This document shows positions 10,834-21,833 of a stretch of DNA of 64,000 bases, one piece after another. The stretch lies in contig NC_132912.1 in assembly GCF_047675955.1 (NCBI RefSeq), positions 21,860,500 through 21,924,499 of the forward strand, in the 5' to 3' direction. The notes under the pieces were generated by a model. It saw only the letters and a list, made by a program, of their open reading frames with translations, was not told the DNA's origin and did no database searches. The stretch's first letter is position 1. Every line of letters begins with the position of its first letter. Made by a program: the position numbers and the translations under genes. Source of the DNA: Chlorocebus sabaeus (Eukaryota; Chordata; Mammalia; Primates; Cercopithecidae).

Positions 10834-12019
10834 GGTACCTACCTATTCTAAGGAAGAAAAAGACTTCTTCCATGCAGAAGGGGGGCAAGTAATAAAAGGA
10901 GGATGGATCAGACTGCCAGATGGGAGGGTAGCTGTGCCGCAGTTGCTAGGAGCCACAATCGTATTGGCTGTGCATGAAACCACTCATCTAGGTCAAGAAT
11001 CACTTGAAAAACTGTTAGGCCGGTACTTCTAGGTCTCACACTTGCCAGCCCTTGCCAAAGCAGTAGCACAATGGTGCGTTACTTGCCGACAGTACAATGT
11101 GAGGCAAGGCCTCACTGTTCCAACCGGCAGACAAGCTTATGGAGCAGCTCCTTTAGAGGATCTTCAGGTGGATTTCACAGAAATGCCGAAATGTGGAGGT
11201 AACAAGTATTTGCTGGTTCTTGTGTGTACTTACTCTGGGTGGGTGCAGGCTTATCTAACAGGAACTGAAAAGACCTAAGAGGTAACCCGTGTGCTTCTCC
11301 GAGATCTTATTCCTAGGTTTGGACTGCCCTTACCAATCGGCTCAGACAACGGGCCAGCATTTGTGGCTGACTTGGTATAGAAGACAGCAAAAGCATTAGG
11401 AATCACTTCAAAGCTATATGCCGCCTACCGACCTCAAAGTTCCAGAAAGGTGGAGCAAATGAATAGGACTGTCAAAAATAGTTTAGGGAAAGTACGTTGG
11501 GAAATAGGATTAAAGTGGATACAGGCCCTTCCTACAGTATTGTTTAAAATTAGATGCACTCCTTCTAAGAAAACAGGATACTCCCCTTATGAAATACTGT
11601 ATCATAGGCCTCCTCCTATACTACGGGAGCTTCCAGGCACTCCCTGGGAGTTAGGTGAAATTGAATTACAGCGACAGCTACAGGCTTTAGGAAAAATTAC
11701 ACAAACAATCTCAACTTGGGTAAATGAGAGGTGTCTCATCAGCTTATTCTCCCCAGTTCACCCATTCTCTCTAGGTGATTGCATGTGGACCAAGGACTGG
11801 AATATAGCCCCTTTGTGGCCACGGTGGAAAGGACCTCAGACCGCCATCCTGACCACCCCCACCACTGTAAAGGTAGAAGGAATCCCAGCCTGGATCCACC
11901 ACGGCCATGTGAAACCTGTAGCCAATGAAACCTGGGAGGCAAAGCTGAGCCTGGACAACCCCCGCAAAGTGACTCTGAGGAGGACGACAAGTCCCACTCC
12001 AGTCACACCTGGAAGGTGA
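10834..12019 (+). pseudogene. pol: Integrase part of pol (relic)
   Basis: The zinc-binding HHCC module is visible: two His (10,973-10,975 and 10,985-10,987) and a Cys-Val-Thr-Cys (11,075-11,086). The catalytic triad follows in one frame: Asp 11,171-11,173, Asp 11,345-11,347, Glu 11,453-11,455. The last two are separated by exactly 35 residues, the canonical D-X35-E spacing. Stops interrupt it at about 11,030-11,032 (TAG), 11,276-11,278 (TAA) and 11,378-11,380 (TAG). From 11,450 the frame is open to 12,019 through the DNA-binding C-terminal region. Integrase would insert proviral DNA; this copy is dead but keeps all visible active-site residues. Confidence 0.9.
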
Positions 12020-12026
12020 CTGGTCT

Positions 12027-14100
12027 ATGCACGGCCGAAGCATGGGAAGAATCATCGTGGGACTCATTTTCCTTATAATTTGGACTTGTATAGTAAAAAC
12101 TTCCACTGATTTTCCCCGCATGGAAGACTGCTCTCAGTGTATACATCAGGTTACCGAGGTAGGGCGACAAGTTAAAACAATCTTTCTGTTCTATAGTTAC
12201 CATGAATGCCTAGGAACTTTAAAAGGAACATGTTTACATAATGACACAGTACAAGGTATGTAGCCCAGGAAATGACTGACCAGATGTGTGTTATGACCCC
12301 TCTGAGCCTCCCATGTCCACAGTTTTTGAAGTAAGATTAAGGACTGAAGACTGGTGGGGACTCATAAATGATACAAGTATTAGCCAGAACAGAAGAAAAA
12401 GGGGTGCCCAAACGCATAATCTTGAAATCTGATGCCTGTGCCGTCAATAATAACAATAAGTTAGGAAGAGGATGTGGCTCTTTTAGTTGGTAAAAAGGCT
12501 GTATGACTGAAAATAAGTACTTTTGTCATGAATTAGGACTGTGTGGAAATGAATGTGGATACTGGTCGTGTGTCACTTGGGCCACTTGGATAAAAACTGG
12601 AAAGGATCCAGGCCATCTTCAGCGAGGAAAAAATGGCTTTTCCTGTACTAAAGGACAATGTAACCCCTTAGAGCTAGTAATAACCAATCCCCTTAATCCT
12701 CACTGGAAAAAAGGGGAGCTTGTGACCTTAGGAATCGATGGGGCTGGACTGGATCCTCGAGTAAATATCTTGGTTCGAGGAGAAGTTTACGAACCCTCTC
12801 CTGAACCAGTGTTTCAAACTTTCTATGATGAACTAAATGTACCAGTACCAGAAATTCCAGGAAAAACAAGAAATTTGTTTTTCCAATTAGCCAAGGATGT
12901 AGCGCAGTCTCTCAATGTCACTTCATGTTACGTATGTGGAGGAACTGTAATAAAAGATCAACGGCCACAGGAAGTCTGAGAATTAGTACCTACAGACCCA
13001 GTTCCTGATGAATTCCCAGCTCAAAAGAATCACCCTGATAATTTCTGGGTCCTAAAAGCCTCAATTATTGGACAATATTGCATAGCTAGAGTAGGAAAAG
13101 AGTTCACTCACCCCGTAGGATGACTTAGTTGTCTGGGACAGAAACTGTGTAATGCTACCACAGAAGCAGTCACTTGGTGGAGTTCAAATCAAACAGAGAG
13201 GAATCCATTTAGCAAATTCCCAAAGTTACAAACCATGTGGACCCACCTGGAGTCCCACCGGGACTGGACAGTCCCCACTGGATTATACTGGGTATGTGGG
13301 CATAGAGCTTATGCCAAATTACCTGACCAGTGGGCAGGTAGTTGTGTTATTGGCACCATTAAACCATCTTTCTTCTTACTGTCTATAAAAGCAGGTGAAC
13401 TCCTGGGCTTCCCTGTCTATGCTTCCCGTGAAAAGAGAAGCATAGCTATAGGAAATTGGAAAGATGATGAATGGCCCCCTGAGAGAATCATACAATATTA
13501 TACGCCTGTTACTTGGGCACAAGATGGCTCGTGGGGATACCGGACCTCCATTTACATGATCAACCAATTCATATGGTTACAAGCTGCCTTAGAAATAATC
13601 ACTAAAAAAACCAGCAGAGCCTTGACTATTCTGGCCCAGCAAGAAACTCAGATGAGAAATGCTATCTATCAAAATAGATTGGCTCCCGACTACTTGCTAG
13701 CAGCTGAAGGAGGAGTCTGTGGGAAATTTAACCTTACTAATTGTTGTCTACAAACAGATGATCAAGGGCAAGTAGTTGAAGACATAGTTAGAGATACGAC
13801 AAAACTGGCACATGTGCCTGTGCAAGTGTGGCATGGATTTGATCCTGGGGCCATGTTTGGAAAATGGTTCCCAGCGTTAGGAGAATTTAAACTCTAATAA
13901 TAGGAGTTATAATAATAATAATAGGAACCTGCCTACTGCTCTCTTGTTTGATACCTGTACTTCTTCAAATGATAAAAAGCTTCATCACTACCTTAGTTCA
14001 CCAAAATGCTTCAGCACAAGGATACTATATAAATCACTATCAATCTGTCTTGCAAGAAGACATGGGTAGTGAAAATCAAAGTGAGAACTCCCACTAATAA
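12027..14100 (+). pseudogene. env: env relic of the HERV-E-like provirus
   Basis: A start at 12,027, just after the pol stop, gives a hydrophobic signal-like N-terminus, stopped at 12,261-12,263. Surface-subunit fragments follow, the longest open at 12,503-12,979 with a CXXC motif at 12,926-12,937. A third open stretch (13,235-13,897, 220 codons) contains an RXKR furin-type site at 13,426-13,437 and, in the transmembrane subunit, a CX6CC motif at 13,718-13,747, both gammaretroviral features. A stop at 13,895-13,897 comes just before the hydrophobic anchor, which is in another frame. As it stands no complete envelope can be made; any product of the third stretch would lack both signal peptide and anchor. 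Confidence 0.88.
13898..13925 (+). repeat. (ATA)n-like microsatellite at the env break
   Basis: An AATAATAATAATAGG-type run lies exactly where the env frame is lost before the membrane anchor. Slippage here is a plausible cause of the frame change. Confidence 0.6.
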
Positions 14101-14116
14101 AATGAGTGAGAGTCTC

Positions 14117-14128
14117 AAAAGGGGGGAA
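14117..14128 (+). promoter_or_regulatory. Polypurine tract of the provirus
   Basis: AAAAGGGGGGAA lies immediately before the 3' LTR, the usual place for the plus-strand primer. Confidence 0.85.
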
Positions 14129-14577
14129 TAAGGAAGGAGACCACCCCTCATATCGTCTTATGCCCAATTTCTGCCTCCAAAGAAAGAAGAAGTAAAAACT
14201 AAAAGGCAGAAATGAAATCCACAGGCAGACAGCCTGGTGCCACACCCTGGGTCTAGTAGTTAAAGATCGACCCCTGACCTAATTGGTTCTGTTATCTATA
14301 GATTACAGACACTGTATAGAAATGCACTGTGAAAATCCCTATCTTGTTTTGTTCCGATCTAATTACTGGTGCATGCAGCCCCCAGTCACATACCCGCTGC
14401 TCACGACCCTCTGACACGCACCCACTTAGAGTTGTGAGCCTTAAAAGGGACAGGAATTGCTCACTCAGGGAGCTCGGCACTTGAGACAGGAGTCTTGCCA
14501 ATGCCCCTGGCCAAACAAACCCCTTCCTTCTTTAACTCGGTGTCTGAGGAGTTTTGTCTATGGCTTGTCCTGCTACA
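14129..14577 (+). repeat. 3' LTR of the HERV-E-like provirus (LTR2 type)
   Basis: 449 bp ending CTGCTACA. It is colinear with the 5' LTR, with dozens of substitutions and small gaps (for example a loss around 14,398). The AATAAA of the 5' copy is AACAAA here. Confidence 0.9.
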
Positions 14578-14854
14578 GTAACATCAGGAAGTTACCCTAG
14601 TTGGTCTAAAAAGGGGTGGCATGAATAATCCACCTCTTGTTTAGCATATCATCAAGAAATAACCACAAAAATGGGCAACCAGCAGCCCTTGGGGTTGCTC
14701 AGTCTATGGAGTAGCCATTCTTTTATTCCTTCATTTTCTTAATAAACTTGCTTTTGCTTTGCACTGTGGACTCTCCCTGAATTCTTTCTTGTGTGAGATC
14801 CAAGAACACTCTTTTGGGGTCTAGGATTTGGACCTCTTTCCTGTGATAGTAACA
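14578..14854 (+). repeat. 3' half of the older class I ERV LTR
   Basis: Begins GTAACATCAGGAAGTTACC, continuing the sequence broken at 4,787. It holds a run with AATAAACTTGC (a polyadenylation signal at about 14,740) and ends near CTGTGATAGTAACA. Together the halves make an LTR of about 565 bp that predates the HERV-E insertion. Confidence 0.75.
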
Positions 14855-15081
14855 CCTAAATAACAATAACAAGACTAAAAACCATATGCAAACAGGAGGT
14901 AGTATGAGAAAGATTTCTGTAAAATACCTTCTGTTAAAAAACAAAACATGACCTAAAGAACCAAGGGAAACTAGGATATGTTTTAATTTGAATAAAAATG
15001 AAAATGTGATACTAAAATTTGTGGGCTAAAGCTAAAATATAATATACATAATACAAATAAATATAAAAAAATATAAACTAC

Positions 15082-15366
15082 TTTTTTTTTTTGGTCTCAT
15101 TTTGTCTCCCAGGCTGGAGTGCAGTGGTGTGATCGTGGCTGACTGCAACCTCCGCCTCCCGGGTTCAAGCAGTTCTCCTGCTCAGCCTCTCAAGTAGCTG
15201 AGATTACAGGTGCATGCCCCCATGCCTGGCAAATTTTTGTATTTCAGGTAGAGACAGGGTTTTGCTAAGTTGGCCAGGCTGGTCTCAAACTCCTGATCTC
15301 AGGTGATCTGCCTGCCTTGGCCTCCCAAAGTGCTGGGATTACATGCATGAGCCACCGTGCCCGGTC
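15082..15366 (-). mobile_element. Alu in L1
   Basis: Minus orientation, with target duplication ATAAACTA on both sides. Confidence 0.95.
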
Positions 15367-15488
15367 ATAAACTATATTTAAATAAACCAATGTTCAGAGG
15401 AAATTTAAAGCATTAACACTTAGAAAAAGAAGGAAGTTCTCAAATCAACCTAATCTTCCACTTTAAGAAATTAGAAAAGGAAGACCAA

Positions 15489-15799
15489 GGCCAGGTGAGG
15501 TGGCTCACGCCTATAATCCTGGCACTTTGGGAGGCCAAGGTGGGTGGATCATCTAAGGCTGGGAGTTCGAGACCAGCCTGACCAACATGGAGAAACCCCA
15601 TCTATACTAAAAATACAAAATTTGCTAGGCATGGTGGCACATGCCTGTAATCCCAGCTACTTGAGGCAGAAGAATCGCTTGAATCCGGGAGGCGGAGGTT
15701 GCAGTGAGCCGAGATCACGCCATTGCACTCCCGCCTGGGCAATAAGAGTGAAACTCCATCTCAGAAAAAAAAAACAAAAAAACAAAAAAACAAACAAAG
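15489..15799 (+). mobile_element. Alu in L1
   Basis: Plus orientation, with a tail of A runs broken by C (AAAACAAAAAAAC). A few bases are missing in the middle. Confidence 0.95.
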
Positions 15800-16543
15800 T
15801 AGAAGACAGGTATATAAGAGCAGAAATCAATGACACACAAAACTGAAAAAACTGAAAAATCAACAAAACCAAAAGTTGATGTAGCTCAAGAGAGGCTAAA
15901 ACAGAGAAGAAACAAATTACTAATATCAGAAATAAGAGAGGAGACATCACTATAAATTCTATAGATGTTAAAATAAGGAACTATTAGAAACAATTCATGC
16001 CAGTACACTCAACAAGTTAGATGAAATGGTCAGACCTCTTAAAATACACAAACCATCAAAGAACCCATAAGAAGAAATAGATGAAATTCTACACAGAGGA
16101 GGGAACATTTCCCAATGTGTTCTATAAGGTCAATATCACTGTCACAGGACATAAAAAATAGACAAAAATGTTAAAGTAAAACTAAATTATAGACCAATAT
16201 GAACATAGACATAAACTGAAAAGAAAATTTGCAGACTAACTCCACAATATATAAGAAGGCTAACACATAATGACCAAATGAAGTTTATTCCAGGAATTCA
16301 AGTCTGGTTTAGGATTTTAAAATCAACCAGTAGAATTCACTATATTAACAGATAAAAGGAAAAGACCACATAATCATGCTATTACATGCAGAAAAGAAGA
16401 TCTATTCATGATAAAAACTCTCAGCAGACTAGAAATAGAAGTAACTTTCCTCACCTAGATGAGAGCATCTGTTAAAGGCCTGCACCCAACACAATTGGTG
16501 GTAAAAGACTGAATGCTTTCCAACATCAAAAATAAGATAAAAT

Positions 16544-16854
16544 GGCCAGGTGTGGTGGCTTGGGCCTGTCAAGGAAGTTAGGAGGCCAAGGCAGGTGGGT
16601 CACTTGAGTCTAGGGGTTCAAGACCACCCTAAGTAACATGGCAAAACCCTGTCTGTATTTAAAATATGTACAAAAATTAGCTAGGCATGGTGCCGTGCGC
16701 CTGTAGTCCCAGTTACTCAAGAGGCTGAGGTGGGAAGATTACTTGAGGCAGGAGGATCATTTGAGCCAGGAGGCAGAGACTGCAGTGAAGCAAGATCATG
16801 CCACTGCACTCCAGCCTCAGTGACCAAGTGAGACCCTGTCTCAAAAAGAAAAAA
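16544..16854 (+). mobile_element. Old Alu in L1
   Basis: Diverged copy (Alu J/S-like) with an internal duplication of the TTGAGGCAGGAGGATCA-type block near 16,743-16,765. Confidence 0.9.
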
Positions 16855-16951
16855 CTATAAACTTTGACCCTTACCTCACCCTATTTGCAAAAAAGGTAAC
16901 TTAAAATAGATCAGAAATCTAAATATAAGATAAAACTATAAAACTTCTAGA

Positions 16952-17570
16952 GGCCAGGTGCAGTGGCTCACGCCTGTAATCCCAGCACTTTGGGAGGCCA
17001 AGGCGGGTGGATCACGAGGTGAGGAGATGGAGACCACCCTAGCTAATACAGGGAAACCCTGTCTCTTTTTTTTATTTTTATTTTTTGAGACGGAGTCTCG
17101 CTCTGTCGTCCAGGCTGGAGTGCAGTGGCTGGATCTCAGCTCACTGCAAGCTCCGCCTCCCGGGTTTACGCCATTCTCCTGCCTCAGCCTCCTGAGTAGC
17201 TGGGACTACAGGCGCCTGCCACCTCGCCCGGCTAGATTTTGTATTTTTTAGTGGAGACGGGGTTTCACCATGTTAGCCAGGAAGGTCTCCTCCTGACCTC
17301 GTGATCTGCCCGCCTCGGCCTCCCAAAGTGCTGGGATTACAGGCTTGAGCCACTGCGCCCGGGCCGGGAAACCCTGTCTCTACTAAAACATACAAAAAAT
17401 TAGCCGGGCATGGGGCACGCGCCTGTAGTCCCAGATACTTGGGAGGCTGAGGCAGGAGAATTGCTTGAACCCTGGGGGCAGAGGTTGCAGTGAGCCGATA
17501 TCATGCCACTGCACTCCAGCCTGGGTGACAGAGTGAGACTCTGTCTAAAAACAAACAAGCAAACAAAAAG
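16952..17570 (+). mobile_element. Alu interrupted by a younger Alu
   Basis: The outer copy occupies 16,952-17,065 and 17,381-17,570. AAAACTTCTAG flanks the whole unit as the outer target duplication. Confidence 0.95.
17066..17365 (-). mobile_element. AluY-type SINE inserted into another Alu
   Basis: Minus orientation and monkey-type AluY bases. A 15-bp target duplication GGGAAACCCTGTCTC at 17,051-17,065 and 17,366-17,380 proves the order of insertion. Confidence 0.97.
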
Positions 17571-19013
17571 AAAACTTCTAGAAAGAAACAGAAGAAAATC
17601 CTAGTGACTTCGAGTTTGGCAAAGATTTCCTAACTATGACATATAAAAAGAAGTATAAAAGAAAAAAAAAAGTGAACATATGAATTAAAAACTTTACTCT
17701 TCAAAAGATACTTTTACTAAAATAAAAAGCAGGCCAAATGATGGGAGAACAAATCTGCAAAACATACAGGAACACAGCACTTGTATCTGAATTACATAAC
17801 GAGCTCTTAAACTGAGCAATAAGACAAATTGGACGACAGGGTTGAATGGACACTTCATAAACAATGATATTCAAATGGAAAACACATGAAAAGATGCTCA
17901 GCATTATTAATCATTAGGGAGCTGAAAATTAGAATCACAATGAGGTACTCCTACACATCCACTAGAATGGCTAAAATTAAAGAGGGTGAAGATAAAAAGT
18001 GTAGGCCAGGATGTGGAGCAATTGCACTTCTCACACACTGCTGGTGGAAATGTAAAAATCAACAGCTACTCTAGAAAATAGTTTGGCAGCTTCTTAAATA
18101 GTTAAACTACACCTATCATGCGTTCTAGTCATTATCCCACAAGGCATTTACTCAAGAAAAATGAAAGCATATGTCCACACAAAGACTTGCCTTGCACCTG
18201 AATCTTCATAGCAGATTTATTAATGATGGTTTAAAAACTAGAAACAACTCAAATGTCCATCAAATAGTGAATGAATTAAAAACCTTTAATATACTCATAC
18301 AATAGAATATTAGCACAAAAAAAGGCAAGTCATTGATACACGAATAAACATGGATAAATGTTTATTGCTAGTCAATCAAGCAACCCCAAACTAATAATAA
18401 TAAAAGGATTTAAAAACATAGTTAACAGACTTTAATTAATTGGCATATATGTAATTCTGAACCCACAGATACGCAATTCTTTCAGGAGTACATCAAATAC
18501 TTAAAACAGCTGACTACAGAGTAGTCCATAAAGGAGTGTCAACACAATTCAAAGGACTGAAATCAGAGTGTGTTCTATTATAAAACAATTAAGCTGGAAA
18601 TTAATAACAGAAAGATAACTAGAACATTCTCATGTGTTTGTAAATTAAGAAACAGACTCATAAAGAGTCAATGGGTCAAGAAAACAATCACAAGGAGAAC
18701 TAGAATTATTTTTTAAGTAAATGGGAAATGAGAACACAAATTATTAAAACTGGCTTTTCAGCTAATGCTGATCCTAGAGGGACATTTATAGCCTTTAATA
18801 CCTATATTACAAGAAAGACTAAATATCAGTATAGCAATTCTCCATCTTTAGAGGAGAGAGAAAAATTGCAAATTAAACTCAAAGAAAGTAAAATGAAAGA
18901 AAAAATAAAACAGCTGAAATCAGTAACAAAGAAAACAAGCATACAATATACAAGACTCAAAAAAGGCAAAAGATGGTTCTTTGAAAAGACTAGTAAATTA
19001 ATGGCCTGAAAAG

Positions 19014-19083
<70 letters not shown>
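19014..19083 (+). repeat. (GA)n purine microsatellite
   Basis: About 70 bp of GA repeats with two GACAGA variants, inside L1 sequence. Purine/pyrimidine strand bias is complete. Confidence 0.97.
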
Positions 19084-19084
<1 letters not shown>

Positions 19085-19284
19085 TATAAGAATATACAAA
19101 TACCCAATATTAGGAATGAAAAGGAGGACATCATTACACAACCTATAGGTGTGTGCTAATATGGTAGCTGTTAGTCAGTTGAAGCTATTTAAAGTAAAAT
19201 TTAAAGTATTTACAGGGCAACACAATTTAAAATCTAGTCTCTCAGTCATACTAGTCAAATTTCAAGTGCTCAAGAGCCGCATAC

Positions 19285-20210
19285 TGAGACTCGAATAATA
19301 CAAGGCAGTCGCTGAGAGAGGAATAATACAAAGTGATCGTAGAATAGAAAATTTCAGGCAGCAGTTTCACATGACTAGCAAAAGGAATCTATTGAAATAG
19401 CTGCAGCTACGGACTGATAAGACCCTGAAAACCCAGGAGTAGACCAAGCTGGCTGAGACCAACTGGTCCCAACATGGCACTGGATTTGACCTAGGTTTCA
19501 CCTAGAACCTCATTATATGCTCATTAACATACAAAAATCACACAGCTACCAGTATCATGACAGTTTCAGGAACATCCATATTTGGTGTAAAACTGGGTGA
19601 CAGGCCAGGCGCAGCAGCTCACGTCTGTAATCCCAGCACTTTGGGAAGCTGAGGAAGGCGGATCATCTGAGGTCAGGAGTTTGAGACCAGCCTGGCCAAC
19701 ATGGTAAAACCCTGTCTCTACTAAAAATACAAAAAATTAGCTGGGCATGGTGGCACGCGCCTGTAATCCCAGCTATTCAGGAGGCTGAGACAGGAGAATC
19801 ACTTGAACCCGGGAGGCGGAGGCTGCAGTGAGCCGAGATCGTGCCACTTCACTCAAACCTGGGCAATAAGAGTGAAACTCTGTCTCAAAAAAAACAGAAA
19901 AAAACAAAAAAACTGGGTGACACTAGAGTTCTAAGAAATCTCTGCCCTTTTCCAGGAATCTTCATGAATATTCTACCCCTTGGTTAAAGAAACCCATAAA
20001 GACAGAAACCCCACATCCTATGTGCGACTCTCTCTTGAGGATGCTCGCACTCCCCTTTCTAGAGTATATACTTTCCCCTTTGCGATAAATCTCCATATTT
20101 TCACTATTTTCTGACTTATCCTTAATTCATTCTTGCAACAGTGTCAAGGGCGTGGACGCCAGCTGGGGTTGAGGTCCCACTGGCATTCAGGGATCTCCCC
20201 CAGCCCAACA
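19285..20210 (+). repeat. Solo ERV LTR (class I-like, unassigned) containing an Alu
   Basis: Bounded by TG (19,285) and CA (20,210). The 3' part has GCGATAAATCTCC as a polyadenylation-like region and ends GGGATCTCCCCCAGCCCAACA. Without the Alu the LTR is about 606 bp. I could not confirm a target duplication. Confidence 0.65.
19603..19910 (+). mobile_element. Alu inside the LTR
   Basis: Plus orientation. A 12-bp target duplication AACTGGGTGACA at 19,591-19,602 and 19,911-19,922. Confidence 0.97.
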
Positions 20211-20605
20211 GTATCAATACCATAGCAGATAGCACAGATATAGAACATTTCCATATCACAGAAAGTTCTATTGGACAGTACTGCTATAAACATTAAATAA
20301 AATAAGAAGATACTGTGATCAACTTTATACTAATTAATTCCATAATTTAAACAAACTGACAACTTTCTGGGAAAAACACAACCTAAGCTAAACTGACTCA
20401 GGAAGAAATATAAAATCTGAATCATCATGTAAGTATTAAATAAATGAGAACCCAATTAAAAATCAACCCTCCAAGAAAGCCCAGATGGCGTTACCAGTGA
20501 TTGCCTTTAAGTATTTATGGAAGAAATAACCTCAATCTTATGCAACTTTTCCAGGGAATAAAAACAAAAAACAAACAGAGATAGTCTTTTAAACAAATGG
20601 TGATG

Positions 20606-20909
20606 GGCCGGGCGCGGTGGCTCAAGCCTGTAATCCTAGCACTTTGGGAGGCCGAGACGGGCGGATCACGAGGTCAGGAGATCGAGACCATCCTGGCTAA
20701 CATGGTGAAACCCCGTCTCTACTAAAAAATACAAAAAACTAGCCGGGCGCGGTGGCGGGCGCCTGTAGTCCCAGCTACTCGGGAGGCTGAGGCAGGAGAA
20801 TGGCGTGAACCCGGGAGGCGGAGCTTGCAGTGAGCTGAGATCGGCCACTGCACTCCAGCCTGGGTGACAGAGCGAGACTCCGTCTCAAAAAAAAAAAAAA
20901 AAAAAAAAA
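20606..20909 (+). mobile_element. AluY-type SINE, young
   Basis: Near-consensus copy with monkey-type bases (GAGATCGGCCACTG, GGCTCAAGCC) and a long A-tail. The target duplication is AAATGGTGATG-like on both sides. Confidence 0.97.
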
Positions 20910-21833
20910 TGGTGATGAAACAGTTGGATTATTGATAGGCAAAAACAAACCAGAAACAAAAAACCCCAAAGACTTAACCTAAACCTCATATCTTAGAGAA
21001 ATACAAGCCAAAGTGGATCATATAGTTTATGTAAGATAAAGAACTTATAAATCTTTAGAAGAAAACACAGGAGAAACTCTTTGGGACCTATGGCATGGTT
21101 ACAAAAAGATCTTAGGTATGACCTAAAGGCACATTCTATAGAAGAAAAAAATACTAAAGTGGACTTTATCATAATTAAAAACTTGTTCTGCCAAAGGTCC
21201 TGTTAAGAAGATAAAAATACAAGTTATAAATAACTAGGAGAAAATATTTGTACATCAAAAATCTGATAAATGACCCACATCTAGAATATTTAAGGAATTC
21301 ACAAACTTTAACATCAAAAAAGTAAACAACCCAATTAGAAAATAGGCAAAAGATATGAAGAAAGATTTCTTTAAAGAGAATATATAGATGGCAAATAAGC
21401 CATGAAAGATATTCAATGTGGTCAGTCATTAGGGAAATGGAAAATAAAACAGTGATATCACTACATGCCTGTTGGAATAGCTAAAATAAAAAATAATGAT
21501 GCCAAACATGGGTGAGAATGCAAAGAAACTGAATCTTTCACATATTGTTAGTAAAAATGTAAAATGGTACATCCCCTTTGAAAAAGCTTGGTAGTTCCTT
21601 AGAATGTTAAACATAGAGCTACCATATGACCCAGTAACTGCACAATACCCAAGAGAAATAAACTCTTCAAACAAGAAATTTGTTTACAGCAGTTTTACTT
21701 GTAATTAGTAAAAACTGGAAACATGCTGGGCGTGGTAGTTCACACTTACAATCCCAGCACTTTGGGAGGCCGAGGTGGGCAGACCATTTGAGGCCAGGAG
21801 TTTGAGACCAGCCTGGCCAACATGGCGAAACCC

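Larger units (their letters stand above)
4788..14577 (+). mobile_element. HERV-E-like class I endogenous retrovirus, complete but broken provirus
   Basis: Two related LTRs (4,788-5,242 and 14,129-14,577) flank a leader with a tRNA-Glu-type primer binding site, then gag, pro, pol and env relics in gammaretroviral order, and a polypurine tract. The 4-bp sequence GTAA occurs at 4,784-4,787 and 14,578-14,581, the target duplication expected for class I ERVs. Three Alus later landed inside it (7,506-7,810 minus, 8,634-8,945 plus, 10,533-10,833 minus). The LTRs differ at dozens of positions and by small indels, so insertion is old (tens of millions of years, by inference). Every gene carries stops or frame changes. 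The family name rests on the tRNA-Glu site and remembered HERV-E leader and LTR features. Confidence 0.9.
14985..18370 (+). mobile_element. L1 LINE, ORF2-to-3' region, broken by Alus
   Basis: Old L1 ORF2 sequence appears in the gaps between Alus (14,985-15,081, 15,367-15,488, 15,800-16,543, 16,855-16,951, 17,571-18,370) in one orientation and order, ending in sequence typical of the far 3' part of ORF2. There are many stops; it is not functional. Confidence 0.8.
19145..20288 (-). mobile_element. hAT-type DNA transposon fossil, split by an LTR
   Basis: Left part (about 19,145-19,284) contains CTCAGTCATACTAGTC and GTGCTCAAGAGCC. The right part (20,211-20,288) contains AGATATAGAACATTTCC and AGTTCTATTGGACAG. 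Together they resemble a common Charlie-group nonautonomous element; the subfamily is not assigned. Confidence 0.6.
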
